Below are positions 1 to 9,680 of a DNA stretch of 48,515 nt, piece after piece. The notes under the pieces were generated by a model. It saw only the letters and a list, made by a program, of their open reading frames with translations. It was not told the DNA's origin and did not search any database. The position numbers were made by a program, and so were the translations under genes. The stretch's first letter is position 1, and every line of letters starts with the position of its first letter. Origin of the DNA: Ruminococcus sp. (lineage in GTDB: Bacteria > Bacillota > Clostridia > Oscillospirales > Ruminococcaceae); assembly GCA_017649325.1 (NCBI GenBank), contig JAGCHA010000051.1:1-48515 (forward strand). The letters are read 5' to 3'.

Positions 1-2
1 AG

Positions 3-644
3 TTCGATGATGATGAGGACGATGACGATGAAGACGAAGACGGATATCACTTCTTCGATATGGATGAAGAGGAAGAAGATGAGGATGACGATATGAACAG
101 TGAACTCGACAGATACGACGACCTCGAGGATGAAGAGTTCGAGGACGATGATTTTGAGGACGATGACCTCGAAGACGAGGATGACGGTGAGTTCAGCTTT
201 TACGATGACGATGAAGACGAAGACGAAGAACTTGTCGTGGTTGAAGCTCCGAGAGAGAGACGTGAATACCCGTTGGACGACGGTGAAGAAGCGCTCAGAT
301 TCTACAGAAGCAATAATTTCGTCACCGACGACGAAGACTTTGAAGAGGATGAAGAGTACGACGAGGACGACTTTGAACTCGGCGAAGACTTTGACTTTGA
401 AGACGACGATGACTTCGACGAGGATGCAGAGGTCATCAGTGACGAGGAAGACTTCGAGGACAATGACGATGATGAAGAGGGCTTTACGCCTAAATTCGAC
501 ATTATGGCTCTGCTCGATGACCAGCTCGGAAGCTACAGCGAGATGGACATCGTAGAGCGTATGGAGGAGATAGACGTTGTTACTATGGAGGTAACACTCG
601 ACGACCTCGCAGACTACATAAAGAAGGCAAGAAAGAGGAGATAA
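3..644 (+). CDS. Extremely acidic Asp/Glu-rich protein, C-terminal part (5' end outside window)
   Basis: The reading frame is open from the left edge of the window, so the true start lies upstream; the ATG at 60 is only an internal Met. About 150 residues are almost entirely Asp and Glu with scattered Phe, Tyr and Gly, followed by a normal-looking 50-residue tail (from about GFTPKFDIMALLDD) that ends in a basic KKARKRR cluster. No signal peptide or membrane segment is visible in the part seen. I do not recognise a family. The stop is followed one base later by the ATG of a STAS protein, so the two are translationally coupled. Such low-complexity acidic stretches may bind cations or basic proteins, but that is inference. 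The gene is real by codon use and coupling; its function is unknown. Confidence 0.75.
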   Translation, partial: FDDDEDDDDEDEDGYHFFDMDEEEEDEDDDMNSELDRYDDLEDEEFEDDDFEDDDLEDEDDGEFSFYDDDEDEDEELVVVEAPRERREYPLDDGEEALRFYRSNNFVTDDEDFEEDEEYDEDDFELGEDFDFEDDDDFDEDAEVISDEEDFEDNDDDEEGFTPKFDIMALLDDQLGSYSEMDIVERMEEIDVVTMEVTLDDLADYIKKARKRR

Positions 645-645
645 T

Positions 646-945
646 ATGGATATCAAGCTTATCGACCGCGGTGAAAACGGCGAGCTCATCCTTACGGGAA
701 GGCTCGAGACCAAGAATGCAGACGAGGTATGCGAGCTTTTCCTCAAGCTTGCTGACCGCTTCAAGGATCTGACACTTAATATGCAGGGATTAAAGTACAT
801 TTCAAGCGCGGGACTTCGCGTGCTTAAAAAGACATACATGAAGCTGCACAGCAACGGCGGCGAGCTCTTTCTCACAAATGTGCCGCCGTATGTGAAAGAA
901 GTGCTTGAAATGACAGGATTTGCGGAGATATTGAACGTAAAATGA
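646..945 (+). CDS. STAS-domain protein (anti-sigma factor antagonist family)
   Basis: This 99-residue protein is a single STAS domain of the SpoIIAA/RsbV type. It shows the LTGRLET opening strand and the central YISSAGLRVLKK motif, whose second Ser corresponds to the residue phosphorylated by RsbW/SpoIIAB-type kinases. In the family the unphosphorylated form binds the kinase and frees its other partner. Here the gene is coupled to the acidic protein upstream (one-base gap) and overlaps the next ATG by four bases (ATGA), so it is co-translated with a giant exported protein. A kinase, phosphatase and two more STAS proteins lie 10 kb downstream. Whether this copy belongs to that circuit is inference. 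Length is normal for the family. Confidence 0.9.
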   Translation: MDIKLIDRGENGELILTGRLETKNADEVCELFLKLADRFKDLTLNMQGLKYISSAGLRVLKKTYMKLHSNGGELFLTNVPPYVKEVLEMTGFAEILNVK

Positions 946-3900
946 AAATGTTGAACTTTTATAAAGAAGCCGCCAAACGCTTTATAGCACTGGCACTGGC
1001 GGCGGGCATACTCGGTGTCCCCGAGGGGTATGAGGCTATGCATCGAAGTAAGACAAAGTCGATGAAGACCTATACCTTCAGCGCTCTTGCGACCGATGAA
1101 GAAAAGGGGAAGGATGACAGTAAGTCATCTTTCAACGAGGTCGAGGGTACAGAGGTGGAGGACGACGAGTTCGCACAGGAAACTACCCAGACAGTTGCTG
1201 TGGGTGCTTCGGGCTTTGAGGAGTATACCACCACGACCGTGACAACTATCCCTTCGGGACCTGTTGCCTATGTCGGTGACCAGATACTCAGAATGGAGGC
1301 TGCGTCTCCGTGGGACGAGCCCGAACTTGCTGAAAGAGTAAAGCAGAAAGAAAACAAAGAGATAAACGTTACTGTGCCCGCCAAGGAAACCTATTCCAAG
1401 GCTATCAGCAAATTGTCGGATGCCTCTGCGATGGAGGAGGGGTACTACACTCTGACAGTTTCGACGGGTATTAGCCCCGGCACGAACGTTGAATACTTTG
1501 CTGTGCGATACCTCGACAAAAAGGGCAATCCGCAGACGAAGTACATCTTCCCGAAAACTCATTCACTTAAAGCTACACATGACTTTATCACAGGTCTGAC
1601 CACGAGCAGCGAGGCAGCTAAGGCTCAGATGGAGGAGCTGGATAAAAAGCACAGTGTTCTTAATGATTACGACTATACCGAGGTGACAGAGCCCGCAACA
1701 AAAGCTCTCGCTTCATGGACAGTCGATGACTTTATGTTCTATGCGCCGAATGGTCTGACAAAAATAACGAGCGTAGAGGCGTTCCTCTCCAAGGGTTCGT
1801 GGACCGTGCAGGGCATAGAGGTCAGCAAGGTGAACAGCCAGACCTATTACGGTGAGTATGGCTTCTATACAGGAAAATACTTCCTTGCCATGGACAGAAC
1901 AAGGATATGCGAACTGAAAAAGAAGAAGCAGGGTACGCTCACTCTCTCGGCTGTCAGTGATACACTTATAAATATAGGCGGAAGCGAGTCGCAGTATTTC
2001 GAGCTGAATACTAATTTTGAAGAAGCTCACGTAGATAACCCGCTCGACGATCTCTATTCGATCAGGCTGGACATAGCCGACGAACTGAAATCAGGAATCG
2101 AGACCTATCTCAAGAACGATCCGTCAGACCTCAGCCCCGCCGCTAAGCTCAATCTCGAGCATATAGCTGTCGAAATAGAGTATCAGGATGTCAACGGCTG
2201 GACGAGAAATGTTACTATGCCGTTCCTGCTTTCTGTTCTCGGACAGTATGATTTCTACAATGTTGAGAATCTGAACATGGACAATGCCGACGGCAGTACG
2301 GTGGAAGGCATCGGAAATGTAAGATCAACGGGCTTGTGTCAGCGCGGAGATACCGTCGCATTCACGGCGTGTCTGCCCGAATTCAAGTCGCTGATATCCA
2401 CAAAGATGTATGTCGGCTCAAAGGCACGTGAGGTGCTGAAACAGACAGGCGGTATACAGCTCGCGAGCGAGAAGAAGATTGAAGACCTCAACGAGCAGCT
2501 TTCAGAGCTCCGCAAGGAAGATTTCGTTGACGATACAAAGGTTGACAGATGCCTTGTAGACATTGATATAGAAAAAGGCAAACTCAAAAACTACGACGAT
2601 CTTATATATGAGCTCGATAACGACGATATTGCCCTGTCAAGCATATCCATTTACGACGGTATCTGCGTAATGGGCAATACTCCCGATGTTACGAGCAATT
2701 CAAAGAAGTGGTACAGCTACGCTACAGGATTTGCATTTGCAAGTGATGCTCCGCTGTACTACAGCACCACGACTAAGGATACAGGCTTTGTCCTTAACTC
2801 GGGAACGGCAGATTCGTTCTCGATGAGGGCTTACAGTGCAAATAATCCGCTTATCGGATACAATATGTCGGGCAACTTTATGGTACGCATAAAGACCGAT
2901 AATATGGTCGGCGCGGGTACGGCTGGTGAGACATATGTCAAGCTCTCGTATCAGAACGGCTCGGGTGAGATAGTCACTACGCGTCTCTACAATGTTAGGG
3001 ACGAGGTGATGAACTACCTCGGCTACTGGCCGTCCGACGACAGTGCAACGAGTGATTACGCTTATCTGCATGGAGTCGCCGAGAACAACATCGTTGAATT
3101 CCCTGTTCAGCTCGAAGATGTAGTGGCTGTTACCGGAATAGAACTTTCGGTCGACAGCTATAGCGGTGACGAGTGGCAGGTAGACAGCGTATCCGTTGCG
3201 GTCATCGACAAGATAGGCAACAGGTACACCTTCGTAAGCTCCGATGATGTCGACCTCGCGTCAAACGGCGCCAGGAACATTAAGGATGGTGATATACTCA
3301 CATTCAAGTGCAAGCACGGCGGACAGTACCTCTCTGTAGAGGATAGTGTGACCAAATCAGGCACCAATGTCCTCGTCGATGAAAAGTCGAGCGCTTCGGA
3401 ATGGAAGGCTGTTGATGCAGGAGACGGATGGTTCAACCTCTTCTCGCAGATCGGTGACGGTTCAATGGCCATGGACGTCAAGGGCGCTTCCAAGGATAAC
3501 TCCACGAATATCCAGATATACAGTCATAATACGACCGCAGCTCAGAAGTTCAAGTTCAAGGCGAACAAGGACGGCACGTATTCTATCCTGACAGGAACCA
3601 CCAACGGCGAGTCCTGCGTTGATTACTCGAAGCTTTCAAACGGCAATGTACATCAGTATAAAAATGTGTATGGCGACAACCAGAAGTGGTATGTTGATAT
3701 CACACGCGACAGCTCGTACGTGCCTGTTTCCGAAGCCGCTACAGCATCACCGACAGAGGCAGCGAACGTACCGAAGAGCCATGATTCGATAAATGACGGC
3801 GATGTAGTTTCTTTCAGAAATAGTAAGACGGGGCTTTATATTGGTGTTGATGATAAATGGAATGTCATCCAGACGACAGCTGAGAACCGTACTTATTTCG

Positions 3901-6900
3901 TTGCTGCGATGTATGGAGACCTTACCCTTTTCTATGTGAACGGTTCGGGCACCCAGACAGCCAAACAGGTCGTTACAGGCGGAAACGACAGTACCCTTAG
4001 CGTAACACAGGCAAGGATATTGAAAGACAGCACTCCGAATCCAAGTAGGCTCTATCGCATCTGCGACCTTGAAGATGGAACTTTTTCTTTTGAAACAGGC
4101 AGCGGTGGATTCATGATCGATGTCAGTGACGGTTCGGCTGAGAGCGGTGCCGCCATAAAGACAACTTCTTCCAGCTTAAATAATGATAGTCAGTGCTGGT
4201 ATGTCGAGATCGACGGCGTTGATGTTGTAACTCCGAAGGCTGCTGTAAAATTGGCAGAAGAGGAGAGAAAGAAGGAAGAGGCGGAGGAAGCTGCCCGTCA
4301 GGCAGATATCGAAGCAAGGACTGTCAGGGAGTATACTCCCGTTGATCAGATAAACAACGGCGATATCCTATATTTCAGAAATCAGTATACCGACCTGTAT
4401 ATGTCGTACAGCGGCGAGCCTTCCGACAGAAGCAATGTCTTCCAGTCAGAGCAGAAAGAGGCGGCAGCATTCAAGGCTGTAGAGCTCGATAACGGATGGT
4501 TCCAGTTCGTGTGCGTCGAGGATGAGAACTTCGTTCTTGACAGACAGGCGTCAGGCGGAAACAAAGACGAAGCAGAAATATTCCTCTTTACAAATAATGG
4601 CACCGCAAACCAGACCTTCAAGATCAAGACCTTCACAGACGGTACCTTTATGTTCATTACGGGCGGTACAGATGAGCGCTCATGCGTACAGGCTGACAAG
4701 CTCGTCGGAGTCGGCGATAACATCTGTCAGTGGACTGTCACAGGCGAAAAAGAGCAGAGATGGTACGCTGAGAAGATGACATCATATGTTCAGGATGATA
4801 CTGACGACCCGACAAACGGCGGCAAGCTCGACCCGAATGCGGTAGTACCGTATGATACTGACCTCAATCCCTATTCTTCCGACGGAGACCATTCTGCCTA
4901 CTATGTTATAAGAGAGGTGGAAATGACTGTTATCCCGCCGTTCCCGCTCAAGTATGCGGACGATGAAGCGAAGTCTCTCATCATTGCGGGTCAGTCGGTC
5001 ACATTCTCGTCGGGCAGAGGCAGGGTCATCAGGTCCGAGGACCTCAACTTTGATGACGTGCGCTACTCGATGCCGTATGAGTATACTTCAAGAGATTACG
5101 GCTATACACGTTCTTCCAAGACCTTCGATCTGATAGTTAAGGTCGCGGACGACCCAAGCGCCGGAAATATCAACGGCGATTCGGGATCGAAGAACTACTT
5201 TTACTTCCAACTGCTGTTCAAGTACGGAGGCAGCGCCCTCGTGCTCGCGAACCAGCAGCTCTCATCGGACGGCTTCCGTGCGGGTATGGGCGAGACCTTC
5301 TCTATCTCGGTCAACCGCGATTACGGTGAGCTGACCTCGATACGTATCCTCCCCGAGGACGTTCAGGAGGACAGCGATATCTTCGATAAGCTCAATATCG
5401 AGCAGATCACTGTCACTGAGCGCGTTTACGGCGATACTTCAACACAGTATGTCGCGGACAACGTGGGCTGGATAGGTATCGACTATCACGACAGTGCCGA
5501 GGATTCCTCCATTCAGGGTCGCTCGGGACGTACGATAGGCAATATCTCAAAAACAGTGGGTATTTCCTACAAGCAGACGGTAGTCAACTTCCTCGCAGAG
5601 ATAAACACTCTCCCGTGGGACAGCGACTATCTCCAGGTAGAGGGCAGCATTGCCTGTGACCTCGAATATATCGACATTGACGGACAGCCCCAGACGGCAA
5701 GCTTTGACGTCGTAAAGCGTATGGCTGAGTATATGAACAAGTCACCGCGAGTTGTTGAGGCGGCAAGCGACGGCTCGAATGCTTCGCTGTTCACAAATAT
5801 GGGATGTGTATCAGACCCGCAGTGGATGCTGAGACCTAACCATACCGACAGATTCATGCTGCCGTCACTTCCGAATGTAAAGAGCCTTACGTCTATAACG
5901 TTCTATGCGACGAGCCGCAACAACAAACCTGGTAAATGGGTCATAGGCTCAGTGAGCATATCAAGAATAATCAAGGACGGCGGAATAGTAACGCTCAATT
6001 CAAACGGTGAGTACTACCGTACAATGGAGACCAAGGGCTTCTGTGAAAACAAAAAGGAACGCAAGAAGGAGGAACTCTTCCTGCCTGCGGGAACAACTCA
6101 GAGCCTCAAGCTCAACTTCAACACAAATGTTATCGACTGGATCGACTACAAGACGGAGCTCTCTTCTGTTTCGAGACTACCCGATTCGACCAACGACGAG
6201 CTGAACATCTACATCTATCCCGAGAACCCCGAACGTCTTGACATCACCAACAGTATCGTTAAGACAGCGGTGCAGTATACGATACCTTATTCACAGGTAA
6301 TGCAGGCTAAGCAGAGCACGCTCAGTGTTGCAAACAGCGGAACGGCTGATGCAGTATTCTATACAAAGGGCTTGGCTGTATCGAGCATGAACAACCTTGT
6401 GAAGATGGGTATACAGTGCAGAGATCAGTACGTACTTTTCGATTACGCTATAGTTGAGCAGGTAAGAGAAGGTGTTGTGGTCAACACGTATCACTTCACG
6501 TTCCACGGAGAATCGGGACTGCTTGGAATTACTAAGGCTCCCGATGACTACACAACAGTATATGAGCCGATGCAGCAGGTCGTTTCACTTTCTCTATCTG
6601 AGGCTTCAGAAGAGTCGGCTCTGTTCGCGACGACCGATACGAATTCAAAGACCAGCAACATCGCAATAGCAATGCGATACACTTCAACTCTCGATCCCGG
6701 CAATACGGAGTATTATTCGCCGTACGTTTACCTGACGGATATTGGCATAAACAAGATATATCCGGGTATGATGATAGATGTACCGTTCGATATACCGTAT
6801 GTCAAGGATATCAAGGGCTATAAGATAGCTTCGTTCGGCAACAAGATAAACGCGAGGGTCAAGGGCTCAATGGCTGTCAACTATAATAACAGCAGTGCAA

Positions 6901-8057
6901 ATGATGCTTCGGGTACAATGATCGGCGGAGTTTATTCCTCCAACGGCTCGTATGATATCAAGAACGCGCTTATGGAGTATGACCTTGCAGAGGGGATAAC
7001 GGGCGAGGGCAGTGTTGCACCGCTCAGTATCAGATTCAAGACGGCAAAAGCTATGAAGGGGGTTGAAAGCGGAACGGCCACACCTGTTCGTGCGATGATC
7101 TATTACACCGACCAGATGGGGGCGGCGCAGACGTATCAGATCAGCGATCTGAGAAAGTTTATCCAGCTTACCGATACCTCACCGAATGCCGTGACCGAAG
7201 ACGATAACGACAACACCGTCGCAAACTCGACAAATAATACTTGGAAGTTTGTGCGTGAGTTCGAGACGAATTCATGGAAGACCGTAAAGCTCTTCCTGCC
7301 TGAGTGCAATGAGATCAAGAGCATCTGGGTTTGCCCGTACGGAGGCGGAGACGTCGACGCTATGTGGTACCTTGAGCAGTTCAGCGGAACTCTCGGAATT
7401 GACAAGGCCATCAAGCCTTATGCAAGCTTCGACAGACTTATTGATGAGGAACTCAAGGAGAGCACGGCAGGTACCGAAATAGCTCTGTATGATGTTTCGA
7501 TGTCAACTCAGCTGTTCGCAAACGGTGTAGTTACTCCTTCAACGAACCACTTCGCATCTGCAACGATAGAGAGCGGAGATGTGGCTAAGATAACCGTAAA
7601 GATCAGGGGCGGCGACAGAAAGTATGCCGTTGATACGTACGAGATAGTAAACGGCGTCAAGGTAAAGGCTCCCATTACTTTCGTATCGAATAAGACGGAA
7701 ACAGAGTTCTGGTTCACTCCTGATGAAAATGAAACAAAGGATACAAAGAGCTACCAGATCAGCGTATATTCAGAGGATAACAAGTACGTTAGAGACGAAA
7801 TATACGTTATGGTTCGTCCGAAGCCCGAAACTACCACGACAACTACCGTTACAACAACTACGACGGAGACTACTACTACCACTGCCGAGACGACAACTAC
7901 TACAGCGGCAGAGATCACAACGACTACGGAAACAGAGGCTCCGCCTGAGACAACGGCTCCTGCCGAGACAACTACTGAGGCTGTCACGGTACCTACAGAG
8001 TCTTATACCGAGGAAAGCTCCGAGGACACGACTGAGTCCGAGGAACAGTCGGAATAA
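942..8057 (+). CDS. Giant exported protein with three ricin-type lectin modules and Thr-rich C-terminus
   Basis: The 2371-residue product starts with a basic stretch and a hydrophobic helix (FIALALAAGILGV) that acts as a signal peptide or anchor. Residues about 780-921, 947-1090 and 1134-1277 are three related beta-trefoil-like modules of the ricin B-lectin type: each begins with (N/D)GD(I/V)(L/V)xF(R/K) and closes with a QKWYV/QCWYV/QRWYA-type strand. A short charged coil (KLAEEERKKEEAEEAARQ) separates modules 2 and 3. Residues about 640-775 have a PLAT-like look (GAGTAGETYVKL). The rest is repeated beta-rich sequence I cannot name. Residues about 2296-2371 are a Thr/Glu-rich linker with no dockerin, LPXTG or transmembrane anchor after it. 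The likely role is carbohydrate or surface binding. The ATG overlaps the STAS stop, which fixes the start. No catalytic domain was recognised. Confidence 0.85.
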   Translation: MKMLNFYKEAAKRFIALALAAGILGVPEGYEAMHRSKTKSMKTYTFSALATDEEKGKDDSKSSFNEVEGTEVEDDEFAQETTQTVAVGASGFEEYTTTTVTTIPSGPVAYVGDQILRMEAASPWDEPELAERVKQKENKEINVTVPAKETYSKAISKLSDASAMEEGYYTLTVSTGISPGTNVEYFAVRYLDKKGNPQTKYIFPKTHSLKATHDFITGLTTSSEAAKAQMEELDKKHSVLNDYDYTEVTEPATKALASWTVDDFMFYAPNGLTKITSVEAFLSKGSWTVQGIEVSKVNSQTYYGEYGFYTGKYFLAMDRTRICELKKKKQGTLTLSAVSDTLINIGGSESQYFELNTNFEEAHVDNPLDDLYSIRLDIADELKSGIETYLKNDPSDLSPAAKLNLEHIAVEIEYQDVNGWTRNVTMPFLLSVLGQYDFYNVENLNMDNADGSTVEGIGNVRSTGLCQRGDTVAFTACLPEFKSLISTKMYVGSKAREVLKQTGGIQLASEKKIEDLNEQLSELRKEDFVDDTKVDRCLVDIDIEKGKLKNYDDLIYELDNDDIALSSISIYDGICVMGNTPDVTSNSKKWYSYATGFAFASDAPLYYSTTTKDTGFVLNSGTADSFSMRAYSANNPLIGYNMSGNFMVRIKTDNMVGAGTAGETYVKLSYQNGSGEIVTTRLYNVRDEVMNYLGYWPSDDSATSDYAYLHGVAENNIVEFPVQLEDVVAVTGIELSVDSYSGDEWQVDSVSVAVIDKIGNRYTFVSSDDVDLASNGARNIKDGDILTFKCKHGGQYLSVEDSVTKSGTNVLVDEKSSASEWKAVDAGDGWFNLFSQIGDGSMAMDVKGASKDNSTNIQIYSHNTTAAQKFKFKANKDGTYSILTGTTNGESCVDYSKLSNGNVHQYKNVYGDNQKWYVDITRDSSYVPVSEAATASPTEAANVPKSHDSINDGDVVSFRNSKTGLYIGVDDKWNVIQTTAENRTYFVAAMYGDLTLFYVNGSGTQTAKQVVTGGNDSTLSVTQARILKDSTPNPSRLYRICDLEDGTFSFETGSGGFMIDVSDGSAESGAAIKTTSSSLNNDSQCWYVEIDGVDVVTPKAAVKLAEEERKKEEAEEAARQADIEARTVREYTPVDQINNGDILYFRNQYTDLYMSYSGEPSDRSNVFQSEQKEAAAFKAVELDNGWFQFVCVEDENFVLDRQASGGNKDEAEIFLFTNNGTANQTFKIKTFTDGTFMFITGGTDERSCVQADKLVGVGDNICQWTVTGEKEQRWYAEKMTSYVQDDTDDPTNGGKLDPNAVVPYDTDLNPYSSDGDHSAYYVIREVEMTVIPPFPLKYADDEAKSLIIAGQSVTFSSGRGRVIRSEDLNFDDVRYSMPYEYTSRDYGYTRSSKTFDLIVKVADDPSAGNINGDSGSKNYFYFQLLFKYGGSALVLANQQLSSDGFRAGMGETFSISVNRDYGELTSIRILPEDVQEDSDIFDKLNIEQITVTERVYGDTSTQYVADNVGWIGIDYHDSAEDSSIQGRSGRTIGNISKTVGISYKQTVVNFLAEINTLPWDSDYLQVEGSIACDLEYIDIDGQPQTASFDVVKRMAEYMNKSPRVVEAASDGSNASLFTNMGCVSDPQWMLRPNHTDRFMLPSLPNVKSLTSITFYATSRNNKPGKWVIGSVSISRIIKDGGIVTLNSNGEYYRTMETKGFCENKKERKKEELFLPAGTTQSLKLNFNTNVIDWIDYKTELSSVSRLPDSTNDELNIYIYPENPERLDITNSIVKTAVQYTIPYSQVMQAKQSTLSVANSGTADAVFYTKGLAVSSMNNLVKMGIQCRDQYVLFDYAIVEQVREGVVVNTYHFTFHGESGLLGITKAPDDYTTVYEPMQQVVSLSLSEASEESALFATTDTNSKTSNIAIAMRYTSTLDPGNTEYYSPYVYLTDIGINKIYPGMMIDVPFDIPYVKDIKGYKIASFGNKINARVKGSMAVNYNNSSANDASGTMIGGVYSSNGSYDIKNALMEYDLAEGITGEGSVAPLSIRFKTAKAMKGVESGTATPVRAMIYYTDQMGAAQTYQISDLRKFIQLTDTSPNAVTEDDNDNTVANSTNNTWKFVREFETNSWKTVKLFLPECNEIKSIWVCPYGGGDVDAMWYLEQFSGTLGIDKAIKPYASFDRLIDEELKESTAGTEIALYDVSMSTQLFANGVVTPSTNHFASATIESGDVAKITVKIRGGDRKYAVDTYEIVNGVKVKAPITFVSNKTETEFWFTPDENETKDTKSYQISVYSEDNKYVRDEIYVMVRPKPETTTTTTVTTTTTETTTTTAETTTTTAAEITTTTETEAPPETTAPAETTTEAVTVPTESYTEESSEDTTESEEQSE

Positions 8058-8101
8058 CTTAAAAGGCAGCACGTCTGAAAAGCTGCTTCAAGACAGGTAT
8101 A

Positions 8102-8128
8102 GCTTCCTCTCCGTTACGGAGAGGAAGC
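8102..8128 (+). terminator. Perfect hairpin after the giant lectin-like gene
   Basis: Arms 8102-8114 and 8116-8128 are exactly complementary (gcttcctctccgt / acggagaggaagc). The trailing sequence is only moderately T-rich (atactattta), so it is either a weak intrinsic terminator or an RNA-processing and stability hairpin. It sits 45 bases after the stop of the 2371-residue gene and about 50 before the next gene. Confidence 0.6.
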
Positions 8129-8180
8129 ATACTATTTACTGAACGACACGGCTTCGTTCTGCCAAAACAAGGAATGCTAT

Positions 8181-8978
8181 ATGAAAAATATCATTGAAAA
8201 AATACTGAGAAACAAGGTGCTGAGGATCCTTATCCCCGCAGTGCTGATACTGGCGATAATCGTATTGGTGCTACAGATGACTTTCATGGGCGAAGAAAAG
8301 ACCACGGAAGAGTCATTTTTCACGGAGTACGATTATCCCGCGGAAGTCGTTACGGATAAGAAGGGACTCCATATAAAGCTCGACGGAAGCGAATCGCCCG
8401 AACTCAGCTGGGAGATCGTCTCAGACGAGGAGCATATCACGGTCGATAAGGTCGGCAAGGAGGTCGACGGCAAGCTCGAGCTGCTTGTCAACCCCAAGGA
8501 GGAAGGCTACGCGAACATAAGTTGTAAGCGCAGCGGAAAGGTCGGCGAGCTTGATTATACAGCGGTCGATTTCACTATTTCAGTACTGGTTTCGTCTGAC
8601 GAAAACAAGCTTACAGCCTCTATATCCGATATGTACCAGACTTCCAGCGAGGCGGGAGCTCTCGATTCAGAGACGCCTTTCCTAATAGACGGAATGTGGG
8701 TCATTTTCCCGAATGGCGGCAATTGGGAGATATTCCCCGAAAACGAGGAGAAGCTCCCCGAAAGACTTTACAGCGTGACCTTCACCACAAATGATGCGGG
8801 CTACAGGTGCGCGATAGTAACGTTCGATCCGCCTGAGGAGCTGGTCGGCGACTTTGAACAGCTTGAGAAGATAATTTCCAGCAGGCTCATTATCAGAAAT
8901 ACGGATATCGGCTATGAAAAGCATCTTTCATGTGCTGTCGGAGCCGACGGTGCAATGTGCTTGAATGTGGAGGACTGA
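8181..8978 (+). CDS. Membrane-anchored extracytoplasmic protein of unknown function
   Basis: The 265-residue product has a basic N-terminus followed by one strong transmembrane helix (about residues 14-34, RILIPAVLILAIIVLVLQMTF). The remaining 230 residues have no further membrane segment, so they probably face outside. That part is beta-rich and acidic; I see no named motif. It lies 120 bases after the giant lectin-like gene and one base before the next start codon, so it is read with the following gene. No catalytic residues can be proposed. A role at the envelope alongside the giant exported protein is inferred from gene order alone. Confidence 0.8.
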   Translation: MKNIIEKILRNKVLRILIPAVLILAIIVLVLQMTFMGEEKTTEESFFTEYDYPAEVVTDKKGLHIKLDGSESPELSWEIVSDEEHITVDKVGKEVDGKLELLVNPKEEGYANISCKRSGKVGELDYTAVDFTISVLVSSDENKLTASISDMYQTSSEAGALDSETPFLIDGMWVIFPNGGNWEIFPENEEKLPERLYSVTFTTNDAGYRCAIVTFDPPEELVGDFEQLEKIISSRLIIRNTDIGYEKHLSCAVGADGAMCLNVED

Positions 8979-8979
8979 T

Positions 8980-9546
8980 ATGCCCGTGAATTATTCTGAA
9001 AAAGACATAGATATCGACTTCAGCGACGGCGCGCAGGAGCAGCAGCTTACCGAGAAGCAGCAGAGAAAATATCATCACCATGAGATAAAAAAGCTGCTCA
9101 TGGGCAACCTTGCACGGCGCGAGGACGGCAAGTCCGAACTTAGGAATGAGCTCTGGGTCACTCCGTGGGGCGTCGGCGATGGCGCTCTCGAGACGCTGAT
9201 GTTCGGCGTATCGCGCAGGAAGTACAAGTTTGAGACAACGCTGCGGAACAATACTCAGGCGCTCTACCAGTCGGAGAAGGCAATGCACAACATCGGCAGT
9301 GTTCTGTATATGCATTCGGCTCCCGAGCTGAAAGCTTGCTTTATCAGGAGTATCGGTTTCCGCCCTGTGATACTTGCATTCGACGAAGAGGACGGGGAAC
9401 TCGTGCTCCGCGCCTATAGCGGCAGAGCTCCGCTTACGTTCCTGTCTATCATGCATGCGGTCTCGAAGTTTGAGAAGTCACTGCCATCTCAGATATATCG
9501 ACAAGGCAAAAAGAGAACCGCAAATGACAAAAACAAGAAGAAATAA
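8980..9546 (+). CDS. Conserved-looking cytosolic protein of unknown function
   Basis: I place the start at the ATG at 8980, because a GGAGG at 8969-8973 lies six bases before it; the in-frame ATG at 8965 would overlap the previous gene and has no ribosome site. The product is 188 residues with no signal peptide. It has an acidic N-terminus (EKDIDIDFSDG), a central globular region (residues about 50-165, including LWVTPWGVGDGALETLMFG) and a basic C-terminal tail (KKRTANDKNKKK). I do not recognise the family. It is coupled to the membrane-anchored gene upstream (stop at 8978) and is the last gene before the large hairpin at 9550-9680. Confidence 0.75.
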   Translation: MPVNYSEKDIDIDFSDGAQEQQLTEKQQRKYHHHEIKKLLMGNLARREDGKSELRNELWVTPWGVGDGALETLMFGVSRRKYKFETTLRNNTQALYQSEKAMHNIGSVLYMHSAPELKACFIRSIGFRPVILAFDEEDGELVLRAYSGRAPLTFLSIMHAVSKFEKSLPSQIYRQGKKRTANDKNKKK

Positions 9547-9549
9547 AAC

Positions 9550-9680
9550 CGCAGAATAATGGCGGTACTCGTACAGACGATTTACACATATTATTGAGGG
9601 AAGGACCTTTCTTCAAAAAGTTCTTCCCCTATAATAGGTATAAACATCTGTACGGGTACCGCCATTAACTGCGTTTTTTA
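9550..9680. terminator. Large hairpin element (copy A) between convergent genes, probable bidirectional terminator
   Basis: Arms 9550-9577 and 9646-9673 are nearly complementary over about 27 bases (cgcagaataatggcggtac on the left, its near reverse complement on the right). The right arm is followed by a run of six T. The middle, read on the minus strand, carries actttttgaag and then ttccctcaataa (9591-9602). The same core motif occurs at 39485-39513 and 46824-46851. The element lies between two converging genes, so termination in both directions is the simplest role. Confidence 0.65.

Noticed and set aside
302-502. A Ser-rich minus-strand ORF inside the acidic gene.
   Set aside because: A poly-Asp/Glu gene gives a poly-Ser reading on the opposite strand; this is an artefact.
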